NCBI GenBank assembly: GCA_003542955.1 | Contig: DPJP01000276.1 | Location: 1 to 6,840, forward strand | Direction of reading: 5' to 3' | DNA length: 6,840 bases | DNA from: Armatimonadota bacterium | GTDB lineage: Bacteria > Armatimonadota > Zipacnadia > Zipacnadales > UBA11051 | Part shown: piece by piece, positions 1 to 6,840 of the stretch | Numbering within the stretch: position 1 is the stretch's first letter | How the letters are laid out: each line of letters opens with the position of its first letter | Translations under genes and position numbers: made by a program | The notes under the pieces: model-generated | What the model was told of the DNA's origin: nothing | Database searches by the model: none | Seen by the model: the letters and a program-made list of their open reading frames with translations, nothing else

Positions 1-179
1 GCAACCAGCAGTTGACGCCGCACGGTCCAAGGCTCCTTCCGGCCAGAGCATGATTTCCTTGCGCTGACTTCACCGGCGTTGGTGCGAACTCATCCCATTT
101 CGAAAGGGCAGTGCAGAGCTTCCAGGCGATATCGAGAGCCAATCGCCGGTCCGCGGCGCACGCTGTGTGCTCTTCGGTC
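1..179. other. Unassigned sequence downstream of the lyase gene
   Basis: No gene can be supported here. On the plus strand all three frames hit stops early; the longest open stretch from the edge runs from base 2 to a TGA at 65-67 (21 codons) and has no recognisable motif. On the minus strand an ATG at 51-49, preceded by AAGGA (plus-strand 56-60) only four bases away, opens a frame that stays open for 17 codons to the window edge. It could be the start of a further minus-strand gene, but 17 residues are too few to judge. Two short GC-rich inverted repeats (GGCGAT 125-130 with ATCGCC 142-147; CGCCG 144-148 with CGGCG 154-158) overlap each other. They lack a following T-run, so they are not convincing terminators for the lyase gene. 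Confidence 0.4.
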
Positions 180-3100
180 CTAAGGCCCCACGGGCTGTAA
201 TGCGAACAGGTCCAGGTTCATTGAACCAGAAAGGCGCTCCATGCGCAGGCGATGGGTACCGGCCTCCAGCGTGATCGAGGCCGGATTGCCCGCCGCATCA
301 AGCAGCATGAAGTAGCGCCAGTCGTTGGCCGTGCGACACCAGCCACCCGTACCCGCGAAGCGGACCACCTCGATGGCATCAGCAATTGGCTTGCCGTTGA
401 GCGTCATGACGCGCGCGAGGTCGTCGTATTCGCTGGCGGCGCGCACCAGCAGGTTGTACGTCCCTGCCTGCGGGACTCGCAGCAGCCACTCCGCCCACTG
501 GCCGTCGGTATCCCAACTGCAGTTGCCGATGCCGCCGGAGGCCGCCACCTTCTCGACGCGCAAGCCCTTGACTTCACCCTCGGCATCGGGGGACTCCGCC
601 TCGACGATGATAGTGCCCTCCGCGGGGGCGAAGTCCAGAGGCATCATCCGTGCCTTCTGGTCGGCCACTCCGAGCGGCACGAGCTTGACGGCCTTCAGCC
701 CGCCCCGGCCGGTGATTGTCACCGAGTGCTCTCCGGCCTCGAGCCAGCGCGCCACCAGCAGGCGGCCGTCGGCCTGCGAGATGCCCATGGCCTGCCCATC
801 GAGGGTCACCTGTGGGGGCATGGGGCCGTCCCAGCCGTCCAGGACTATCTCGTACTTGTCCGACTTCGCGACAGGGAGCTGTCCCCACCAGTAGTTGAGC
901 CTGCCATCGCCCTGCAGTTGCGAGTAGCCCTCCAGCGCGCCATCGCCTGCCGGGAGTGCCGGCAGCGCGTCGTCAGGGAGCCTGTCGGGGTGCGCGCCCC
1001 AGGCGATGGTGTGCTCGCCGGCATTCAGGCGGATGCTCAGGCGGTCGCCGTCCTGCGTCTCACGCGCACCGGCATCCACCATCACATCGCCCCGCACTCC
1101 CAGGCGGGCGATGTCCAAGACGGCCGACTCGGCCACTGTGATACTCAGCAGCACGCCATCCTCAGTCCGGAAGGCGGAGAAGTCTGCCGCGACCCCGTCG
1201 GTCCTCAGCAGCGTGCCGTCGCGGTAGCCGAGTGACGTTGCGCCGAACGCCGCAAAGCGGCGCACCTGACGATCGGCGCTTGAGAGCGTGGCGGAGGTCC
1301 CATCAGTCGACAGCCCGCCGCCCTGTAGATCGCCCTCGGCTCCGGCGGCCCGGAACAGCGCCAGGTGGCTCTCTTCGCCTGTCACGATTGCCACACCGAG
1401 CCCGCCGGAGGCGTCGATATGCCTGATATCGGCATCCACACCGCCCTCGGTGCTCTCGATCTGCATGGCGGCGAGGAACTCCTCCGCTCCCTGCCCGCTG
1501 CGGGGCGTCGCGGTGAGCGTCCACTCATCGACATATCGCTCGGGGGGCACGGGGCGAGTGCTGTATCCATCCACAGGCTCAACGGGGTAGCCCTTCGTGA
1601 CCTGGAGATCGAGGTCGGCGGGGCTGATGAAGCGCCCGCGCAGCCTCGCTCCCCCGGAGGTGAGGGCGAATGCTTGGGTGTCCGCATCCGTCTCGATCGG
1701 GGCCACGGTGTGCAGGAGCCAGTCGTAGCGCGCAACATCCTTCTGGGCGTCAAGCACATCATGGATGATGACGTAGCCGGGCTTGATGAACAGCGCGCGC
1801 CGATCCCAGCGCCTGAGTTGCCCCATGTACATATCGGCGTCGGAGGCGTCGCCAACCACCCAGCCGTGGCCGGGGCTGTCGAAGTAGGCTGTTGTCTTGC
1901 CGTCGGCTCCGAGCTTGCGCGAGCCCTGATCCTGATCATTGACGAGGATGGCGTTGTGCGCGCGCGTAAGCGTCGAGTACTCCTTGAAGTGCGGGCTGCC
2001 ATACCAGTCATACCACCCGGAATCGATGGCGAGCTTCTCGCCGTAGGCATGGATGACAAAGCCGTTCTGGTCCTCATGCTGATGCCCGGCATAGAACGGC
2101 CCGCTGCGCAATGCGAAGGTGACGCCCTGGCGGCCGTCGACCAGGGATGTATTGAAGATCGACCAGCCGATGAACTTGTAGTGGATCGACTGGGGGATGT
2201 CGACGGGCGGGCGCGGCTGCAACCCATCCTCAGTGGCCGGCAGGCCGCTGTACCACAGTGCATACGGGTCCCTGGTGCGCGTTGCCAGCCTGCCGACGTA
2301 GGAGGTACCGGCCGGCCCGCGCGTGCCGTGGTTGGGCTTGCCGGTATCGGCGAAGGAGACCGCCCACGCGCCCGGCGGAGCACTGTACATCGGGAAGCGC
2401 GCGGTCTGGTTGAGCCACGGGTGCTCGAAGAGATCGATGTCACAGACATGCTTCATCATGTCGGCATAGTCTATGACGAAGGAGAGCCCGTACGCCCAGT
2501 AGCCGATCCCCTCGTTGTTGTCGCCCTGGTAGCCGAGAGCGCACAGGAAGCGGCCGATGTACAACTCAAGCACATACTGGGCCCAATCCGCGGCCTCCGC
2601 ATGTTCTCCCAGCAGCACCAGGCCCGCCTCGCCGAGGCAGAAGGCCCGCAGCCAGGAGTGGTTATTGAACTCGCTCCCGCCGCTGGGGAAGGGATTGGCG
2701 GACCGCCAAAAATCCTCGGCGCGCCGAACGATGATGGCGCGCAGTTGGGCGCGTTCATCCTCACTCAGGTCGTTGCAGGCTGCGTCATAGCACCAGCTCA
2801 GGCCGCGGAGGAAGTGCTGTGCGCCGATGTCCCCGTTGCGCATCGAGCTGCCGCCGGCGGGGTCCCACGTCGCGGCCTTGAAGGCCATCTGCTTGAGGTC
2901 TGAGAGCACCTGCGGGTCGCGGGTCTTCACATAGATTTCGGCGATTTGCTGAAGTCTGCGGCCGGCGGCGGAGGTGATGCCGCCATGCACCTTCCCGTAC
3001 CAGTCGATCCAGGTCGGCCAATCGGGATTGCCGGGCGCATACGCCGGTGGATCATCGGGCACGCCTGTCTTCGCCAGGCTCTGGGCGCTGCGCACCAGCG

Positions 3101-4031
3101 CGGGCTTCTGTTCGTCCGGGACCTCCCTCGCCGGGATCACCCACGGACGCGGGCGGGCCGTGATCTCGTCAACCGGAACAGGCCTGGTCGAGAAACGATG
3201 GGCCTCGGGCGTGATCTCCACCCGTCGGGTATCGGTGTAGCCGGATGCCAGCTCTGTTTCGGTACGCACGCGCCAGTACCACACACCGGGCTCCATGGGC
3301 TTTGACGGTTTATGCCAGTTCTTCTCCGTGTCGATGCCGACGGTCGCGTCAGGCGCAAAGTCCGCGCTTCGCGAGTACTCGAGCCGCATGAGGCCTTTCC
3401 CGCGCGGCCAGTTGAACAGCGGTGGGTTGGCGGTCGAGACGCGGTAGTCATCGCTCATGCCCGGCGCGGGCTCCTTGACGGCGAGAGTGATATTGTCCAG
3501 CCAAACGGTCATCGTGGCCTTCGTGTCGCCGTCGGCGCGGCCGTAGAGGTTGAGTCGGTTGAAGACGTGCCCGATGCTCAGGTCCGTGTTGGTTGGTGAT
3601 CCCACTGAGCCGACGGAGATCTCGAAGTGCCTCCAGCGCGGCTCAAACCGGTCGCTCCCCCACCACTGGCTGTTCTGCGCGTCATAGAACAGGATGCCCA
3701 GGTAGGCGGCTTTCTGGCCATCTTCTATCTCCTCCCTGTGGTCGAAGGACAGCGTCAGGTTCTTCACCATCTGGATGTCCCGCTGGATCGAGACGGTGCA
3801 GTAGCGGTCGGGCTGGGCACTGGTGAACTTGAGGCAGTGGCCGGTGCCGTCAAGGCCGCCCTCGACGATCTCCGGAACTGCGTTGGTGAACTTCAGGCTC
3901 TCATACCGGGCGAGGTCGGTGCCCTGCTCGAAATCGTGTGAGAAGATCGGCTCCTGCGCCACGACGGGCAGCATGGCGATGCACAGCAGGAGGGACAGGA
4001 GTGCAATGCACGACAGGCGGATGACGGACAT
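180..4031 (-). CDS. Secreted heparinase II/III-type polysaccharide lyase with DUF4962 and C-terminal CBM6/35-like domain
   Basis: A 1283-residue exported protein, likely a polysaccharide lyase cleaving uronate-containing glycans by beta-elimination. The ATG at 4031-4029 is chosen because GAGGTG lies 8 bases upstream and a signal peptide follows at once (R5, hydrophobic core about 8-22, cleavage near VVA-Q26). Residues about 28-188 look like a beta-sandwich binding domain. Residues about 192-297 resemble DUF4962: NPP..NW ending at W208, WYWRV from W251. An alpha-toroid follows (about 300-600) with NNH at 456-458 and Y511/Y514. The heparinase II/III beta-sandwich starts near 630 and carries GHQHED (H650, H652), D670 and H692. 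H458, Y511 and H650 match heparinase II His202, Tyr257 and His406 in order and approximate spacing; H652, D670 and H692 match its zinc ligands. About 1025-1130 is a further beta region. Residues 1139-1283 look like CBM6/CBM35 (EAES 1144-1147, WAEW 1179-1182). Family members are usually shorter, at roughly 600-900 residues. Substrate and PL family are not assignable by eye. Confidence 0.9.
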   Translation of the reverse strand: MSVIRLSCIALLSLLLCIAMLPVVAQEPIFSHDFEQGTDLARYESLKFTNAVPEIVEGGLDGTGHCLKFTSAQPDRYCTVSIQRDIQMVKNLTLSFDHREEIEDGQKAAYLGILFYDAQNSQWWGSDRFEPRWRHFEISVGSVGSPTNTDLSIGHVFNRLNLYGRADGDTKATMTVWLDNITLAVKEPAPGMSDDYRVSTANPPLFNWPRGKGLMRLEYSRSADFAPDATVGIDTEKNWHKPSKPMEPGVWYWRVRTETELASGYTDTRRVEITPEAHRFSTRPVPVDEITARPRPWVIPAREVPDEQKPALVRSAQSLAKTGVPDDPPAYAPGNPDWPTWIDWYGKVHGGITSAAGRRLQQIAEIYVKTRDPQVLSDLKQMAFKAATWDPAGGSSMRNGDIGAQHFLRGLSWCYDAACNDLSEDERAQLRAIIVRRAEDFWRSANPFPSGGSEFNNHSWLRAFCLGEAGLVLLGEHAEAADWAQYVLELYIGRFLCALGYQGDNNEGIGYWAYGLSFVIDYADMMKHVCDIDLFEHPWLNQTARFPMYSAPPGAWAVSFADTGKPNHGTRGPAGTSYVGRLATRTRDPYALWYSGLPATEDGLQPRPPVDIPQSIHYKFIGWSIFNTSLVDGRQGVTFALRSGPFYAGHQHEDQNGFVIHAYGEKLAIDSGWYDWYGSPHFKEYSTLTRAHNAILVNDQDQGSRKLGADGKTTAYFDSPGHGWVVGDASDADMYMGQLRRWDRRALFIKPGYVIIHDVLDAQKDVARYDWLLHTVAPIETDADTQAFALTSGGARLRGRFISPADLDLQVTKGYPVEPVDGYSTRPVPPERYVDEWTLTATPRSGQGAEEFLAAMQIESTEGGVDADIRHIDASGGLGVAIVTGEESHLALFRAAGAEGDLQGGGLSTDGTSATLSSADRQVRRFAAFGATSLGYRDGTLLRTDGVAADFSAFRTEDGVLLSITVAESAVLDIARLGVRGDVMVDAGARETQDGDRLSIRLNAGEHTIAWGAHPDRLPDDALPALPAGDGALEGYSQLQGDGRLNYWWGQLPVAKSDKYEIVLDGWDGPMPPQVTLDGQAMGISQADGRLLVARWLEAGEHSVTITGRGGLKAVKLVPLGVADQKARMMPLDFAPAEGTIIVEAESPDAEGEVKGLRVEKVAASGGIGNCSWDTDGQWAEWLLRVPQAGTYNLLVRAASEYDDLARVMTLNGKPIADAIEVVRFAGTGGWCRTANDWRYFMLLDAAGNPASITLEAGTHRLRMERLSGSMNLDLFALQPVGP

Positions 4032-4039
4032 GTGGGTGA

Positions 4040-4045
4040 CACCTC
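4040..4045 (-). promoter_or_regulatory. Ribosome-binding site of the lyase gene
   Basis: Read on the minus strand this is GAGGTG, 8 bases before the ATG at 4031-4029. It decides the start. The frame also stays open upstream to a GTG at 4079-4077, but that would put 16 mostly polar residues in front of the hydrophobic signal sequence. Confidence 0.7.
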
Positions 4046-4069
4046 GGCAGGCGTGATCGGACTCGCATG

Positions 4070-4100
4070 TAGGATTCACCGAAGGAGCCCGAGAATCCTA
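4070..4100. promoter_or_regulatory. Inverted repeat TAGGATTC-N15-GAATCCTA in the divergent promoter region
   Basis: Two perfect 8-base half-sites (4070-4077 and 4093-4100) have centres 23 bases apart, about two helical turns, and lie between the two divergent start codons. This geometry suits a dimeric regulator binding one face of DNA, so a shared operator is possible (inference). Each arm also reads TAGGAT in the direction of one gene (plus 4070-4075, minus 4100-4095), a 4/6 match to a sigma70 -10 box. No good -35 box was found 17 bases upstream of either one. The repeat might also form a stem with a 15-base loop. Confidence 0.4.
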
Positions 4101-4145
4101 TGTCTGCCGGCCGTCGTCCGTAGACCACGGAGTGTGAAGCGTCCT

Positions 4146-4158
4146 CTGTCCGGGACAG
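4146..4158. promoter_or_regulatory. Perfect palindrome CTGTCC-G-GGACAG upstream of the plus-strand gene
   Basis: A 13-base perfect palindrome with a single central base, ending 10 bases before the GAGGAG ribosome-binding site and 24 bases before the ATG of the glycoside-hydrolase-like gene. The position fits an operator or a small 5' leader hairpin (CTGTC stem, CGG loop). It does not match an operator I can name. Function is inference. Confidence 0.35.
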
Positions 4159-4168
4159 CTATTCACGT

Positions 4169-4174
4169 GAGGAG
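4169..4174 (+). promoter_or_regulatory. Ribosome-binding site of the glycoside-hydrolase-like gene
   Basis: GAGGAG lies 8 bases before the ATG at 4183-4185. Together with the signal peptide that begins immediately after, it fixes the start of the open-ended plus-strand gene. Confidence 0.8.
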
Positions 4175-4182
4175 CAGAAGCA

Positions 4183-6840
4183 ATGGCCACTCGCACAGCC
4201 CTGCTGGTGATCCCGTGCCTGCTTGCCGCACACATGATGGTCTTCGCAGCGGGAGGACCGGTGCTGCAGTACACGTTCGAGGCCATCGAGGCGGATGGGA
4301 GCATAGCGAATTCAGCAGGCGCGGAGATGAACGGGACACTGCGCGGGCCTGTGAACGTCGTCCCGCTGCCCACCGATGCCGAGGCGGCGGCTCTGTCGCT
4401 GGACGGCGCCTCAGGCTTCATCGAGGTGGACGGGTCCGAAAACCTGCACATCGGTGCGGATGGCTTCACGATCCTGGCCACGGTGCGCTTCGCCGACTCG
4501 GGCACCGTGGAGGCCCAGCCCGATACGCACGACATGATTGTCTTCAAGAACAACGAGTATTTGTTCGGACGGACCGGGCGGCGGCTCTACTTCAACCTCC
4601 ACAACGGCAGCGACTGGGCCGCCGCGGTCACGGGTGGGGAGTGTCGCCCCGACGAGTGGACCCATGCGGCCGTCATCGTGGAGCGGATTGATGAGCCGCC
4701 TCAGGGCCGTGTGGGGTACCGCATCCGGCTGTTTCTCAATGGCGAACTCGTCGGCGCCAGGGAAGTCCTCAACTGCACCGCCACGACGACCGATGCAGCC
4801 CTCACCATCGGCAGGGGCTGGGGTGGCCCATGGTACTTCCACGGTGACTTGGCTCAAGTGACCGTCTACCCGCGGGCGATCGCCGGCGCGGAGTTGAGCA
4901 AGCTGCTGGAAGCCGAGAAGCTCGCGAAAGTCGTCTTCCAGCGCACGGCGGACCCTGACCCGCGCTACTCCCGTGCCGTAGCCCGGACGCAGGAAATCGT
5001 AGCGGCAGCGGTGGTGGCAGCCCCCGTCGGCGTCGGGTTGAGGCGGCTTCTCGCGGCCGTCACCCAGGCGGAGAACCACGTCGACACGCAGGCGTCTTTG
5101 CTGCCCTACCTGACCACGGTTCGACGCCTTGCGCTGGCAGCGGAGCCCGATCCGGTGGCGGCATTCGTCAGGGCGCACCCCGAGTTTGTGTTCCTCGACA
5201 GCGACCGGATTGGCGTAGCCTTCTTCTCACCGAGGCCCGGTGTGAGCAATCTGTGCAGCCTCTTCGATCTGATATCGAACCGCGAGGTGCTCGGCCAACA
5301 ACGGGCGATCTGGGGTATCGAGTACCAGTTGGCGGGCGAGCAAGCCCTGAGAAGGCTCGGAAGCGTCTCCAGAGTGATGAACTCGACGGTGAACATTGGC
5401 CGCTCAGGGCATGACGCGGTACTCGAGTGGGTCCATGAGGCGACCGAGGAGGAGCCAATCGAGTGCGTGGTCCGGTCAAACCTGCGCCTCGCGGGTTCCC
5501 GCCTGTCCATGGACCTGGAGATAGAAAACCGCAGCCGGGGTGTCGCCATCCGCGAGGTGCACTTCCCGGTTGTGCGCCTGAGCCAGCTCGAGGACGGCAT
5601 CGATCGGCTGCTGGTCCCACGCATGTCAGGCGTGGTCCAGCCCGACCCACTTGGTACATACTTCCAGTACGAGGGGCCCTATCCGTCCGGCGCGGCTCAC
5701 ATGCAGTTCTTCGCCTACTATGACGACAGCCACGGCGTCTACGTCGCCTGCGAGGACCCGAAGGCCTGGAGCAAGACGTTGCTTGCCGATGCGGCGGACG
5801 ATGACTGTGAGCTTTCCGCGCGCTGGTTCGCCGGGTCCCCGGCTGAGGGCGGCAATGACGTCCGGATCAGCGGCGAGGCGGCGATAGAGCTGTTCGCGGG
5901 CGACTGGTTTGATGCGGCACAGATCTACAAGCGGTTCGCGCAGACGGCCGACTGGTGGCCGGCATCGCGGAGTCGCCGGGACACACCCGAGTGGTGCCGG
6001 AATCTGACACTCTGGTTCATCGGCAACGCCAACACGCCCGAAGCGGCGGACGCCTTGATCCGGCAGCGTCACGATCTGGGTCTTCCCATCGGCCTGCACT
6101 GGTATGGCTGGAACACCGAGAGCTTCGACGATGACTACCCGCACTTCACCGCAAGGGAGGGGTTCGCCGAGACTGTGGCCCGCCTCGAGGCCGAAGGTGT
6201 GCATGTGAAGCCGTACATCAACGGCCGGCTCTGGGAGACCAGGGACCGCGGCGACGAGGATGTCGAGTACACATCCGTCGCGCTGCCGGCCACTGCGAAG
6301 GGTCTGGACGGCAAGCCGTACATCGAGGGCTACAACAAGCGTTCATTCTCCCCCATGTGCCCTGCGACGCCGTTGTGGCAGCAGACGATGGTCGACCTGT
6401 GCACCGAACTCGCCGGCTACGGCGTCTCGGCCATCTATCTCGACCAGGTATCGGCGGCGCGGCCGCGCCCCTGCTTCGACCCGAGTCACCCTCATGTCCC
6501 CGGCGCCGGTGAAGCCTGGCTCGCGCAGGGCTACTGGCCGATGCTGGAGCGCATCCGGCGAGAGCTGCGGGAGGAACACCCGAACCTCGCCCTCTGCAGC
6601 GAGGACGCCGCGGAGCCGTACATGCATCTGCTCGATAGTTGCCTGCCGTGGCGCTTTCTTGACATCGGGCGCGTCCCGGCCTATCAGTCGATCTATGCCG
6701 GGCGCATCCAGTTGACAGCCCGACACTTCGGCGACACGAGCTATGAAGCGCTCTTCCCCAAGGCCACCGAGCAGATGCTCTACGGTGAGCAGATCGGCTG
6801 GTTCGGCGTTGACATGCTGACCTCCAACCCCGCATTCGCC
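4183..6840 (+). CDS. Secreted LamG plus DUF6259-like glycoside-hydrolase-type protein (3' end outside window)
   Basis: The frame is open for 886 codons from the ATG to the window edge with no stop, so the C-terminus is missing. A signal peptide is visible (R4, hydrophobic 6-21, cleavage near A22/A23). Residues about 27-240 look like a LamG/concanavalin A-like lectin domain: DEW at 156-158, RLFLNGELVG about 182-191, and a closing YFHGD..QVTVYPRAI..AEL about 218-238. A mostly helical linker (about 238-330) follows. About 330-590 is a beta-rich region resembling the mutarotase-like sandwich that precedes many glycosidase barrels. From about 600 a (beta/alpha)8-type region recalls DUF6259 proteins: GLHWYGWN 637-644, FDDDYP 648-653, KPYINGRLW 676-684, MCP 725-727, IYLDQ 751-755, CSED 805-808. 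D754 and E807/D808 are at positions expected for catalytic acids, by analogy with GH36-like retaining barrels (inference). It faces the lyase gene across 151 bases and is probably co-regulated. The substrate is unknown. Confidence 0.88.
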   Translation, partial: MATRTALLVIPCLLAAHMMVFAAGGPVLQYTFEAIEADGSIANSAGAEMNGTLRGPVNVVPLPTDAEAAALSLDGASGFIEVDGSENLHIGADGFTILATVRFADSGTVEAQPDTHDMIVFKNNEYLFGRTGRRLYFNLHNGSDWAAAVTGGECRPDEWTHAAVIVERIDEPPQGRVGYRIRLFLNGELVGAREVLNCTATTTDAALTIGRGWGGPWYFHGDLAQVTVYPRAIAGAELSKLLEAEKLAKVVFQRTADPDPRYSRAVARTQEIVAAAVVAAPVGVGLRRLLAAVTQAENHVDTQASLLPYLTTVRRLALAAEPDPVAAFVRAHPEFVFLDSDRIGVAFFSPRPGVSNLCSLFDLISNREVLGQQRAIWGIEYQLAGEQALRRLGSVSRVMNSTVNIGRSGHDAVLEWVHEATEEEPIECVVRSNLRLAGSRLSMDLEIENRSRGVAIREVHFPVVRLSQLEDGIDRLLVPRMSGVVQPDPLGTYFQYEGPYPSGAAHMQFFAYYDDSHGVYVACEDPKAWSKTLLADAADDDCELSARWFAGSPAEGGNDVRISGEAAIELFAGDWFDAAQIYKRFAQTADWWPASRSRRDTPEWCRNLTLWFIGNANTPEAADALIRQRHDLGLPIGLHWYGWNTESFDDDYPHFTAREGFAETVARLEAEGVHVKPYINGRLWETRDRGDEDVEYTSVALPATAKGLDGKPYIEGYNKRSFSPMCPATPLWQQTMVDLCTELAGYGVSAIYLDQVSAARPRPCFDPSHPHVPGAGEAWLAQGYWPMLERIRRELREEHPNLALCSEDAAEPYMHLLDSCLPWRFLDIGRVPAYQSIYAGRIQLTARHFGDTSYEALFPKATEQMLYGEQIGWFGVDMLTSNPAFA

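Noticed and set aside
125..158. Hairpins downstream of the lyase stop as a rho-independent terminator
   Set aside because: Stems are only 5-6 bases, they overlap one another, and no T-run follows in the minus direction.
252..1235. A 327-codon plus-strand open frame opposite the lyase C-terminal part
   Set aside because: Antisense to the CBM-like and beta domains, low-complexity composition, no ribosome-binding site or domain that I can see.
1382..2449. A 355-codon minus-strand frame within the lyase gene
   Set aside because: Out-of-frame reading of the lyase sequence; very rich in Ser, Arg, Pro and Thr, as expected from a shifted GC-rich gene.
1365..2903. A 512-codon open frame on the plus strand, antisense to the lyase
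   Set aside because: It lies wholly opposite a gene with clear domains and catalytic motifs, its translation shows no recognisable fold or motif, and long antisense frames are expected in GC-rich coding sequence.
4032..4079. Upstream GTG start (4079-4077) adding 16 residues to the lyase
   Set aside because: The downstream ATG has a well-placed GAGGTG and is followed directly by a signal peptide; the extension is polar and would overlap the inverted repeat.
4411..5178. A 255-codon minus-strand open frame opposite the LamG region
   Set aside because: Antisense to the plus-strand glycosidase-like gene, whose signal peptide, ribosome-binding site and domains support it as the real one.
5626..6204. 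A 192-codon minus-strand open frame opposite the barrel region
   Set aside because: Antisense to conserved barrel motifs; no independent support.

Overview
The window holds two large secreted carbohydrate-active proteins transcribed away from each other. It reads as part of a polysaccharide-degradation locus of a GC-rich bacterium. GC richness and the strong G/C preference at third codon positions are judged by eye. The two architectures (DUF4962 plus heparinase II/III, and LamG plus a DUF6259-like barrel) are typical of uncultured Planctomycetota, Lentisphaerota, Armatimonadota or Hydrogenedentes-type glycan degraders. That placement is inference, because no taxonomic marker gene is present.

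Layout: 1-179 is a short stretch with no supported gene, lying downstream of the minus-strand gene. 180-4031 (minus) encodes a 1283-residue exported polysaccharide lyase-like protein. In order it has a signal peptide, an N-terminal beta-sandwich, a DUF4962-type Fn3-like domain, an alpha-toroid, a heparinase II/III beta-sandwich, extra beta domains and a C-terminal CBM6/CBM35-like module. 4032-4182 is the 151-base divergent intergenic region. It carries a ribosome-binding site for each gene and two inverted repeats: TAGGATTC-N15-GAATCCTA and CTGTCC-G-GGACAG. 4183-6840 (plus) is an open reading frame of 886 codons with no stop before the window edge. It encodes an exported protein with a LamG-like lectin domain, a helical linker, a mutarotase-like beta-sandwich region and a DUF6259-like (beta/alpha)8 glycoside-hydrolase-type barrel.

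How they may work together (inference): the lyase would cleave an acidic, uronate-containing polysaccharide by beta-elimination, helped by its carbohydrate-binding modules. The divergent hydrolase-like protein would attack the same or an associated glycan. The shared upstream region with symmetric repeats suggests possible co-regulation. Neither substrate can be named from the sequence. No RNA genes, CRISPR arrays, insertion sequences, phage genes or defence genes were seen. The long alternative-frame ORFs over both genes look like by-products of GC-biased codon use.
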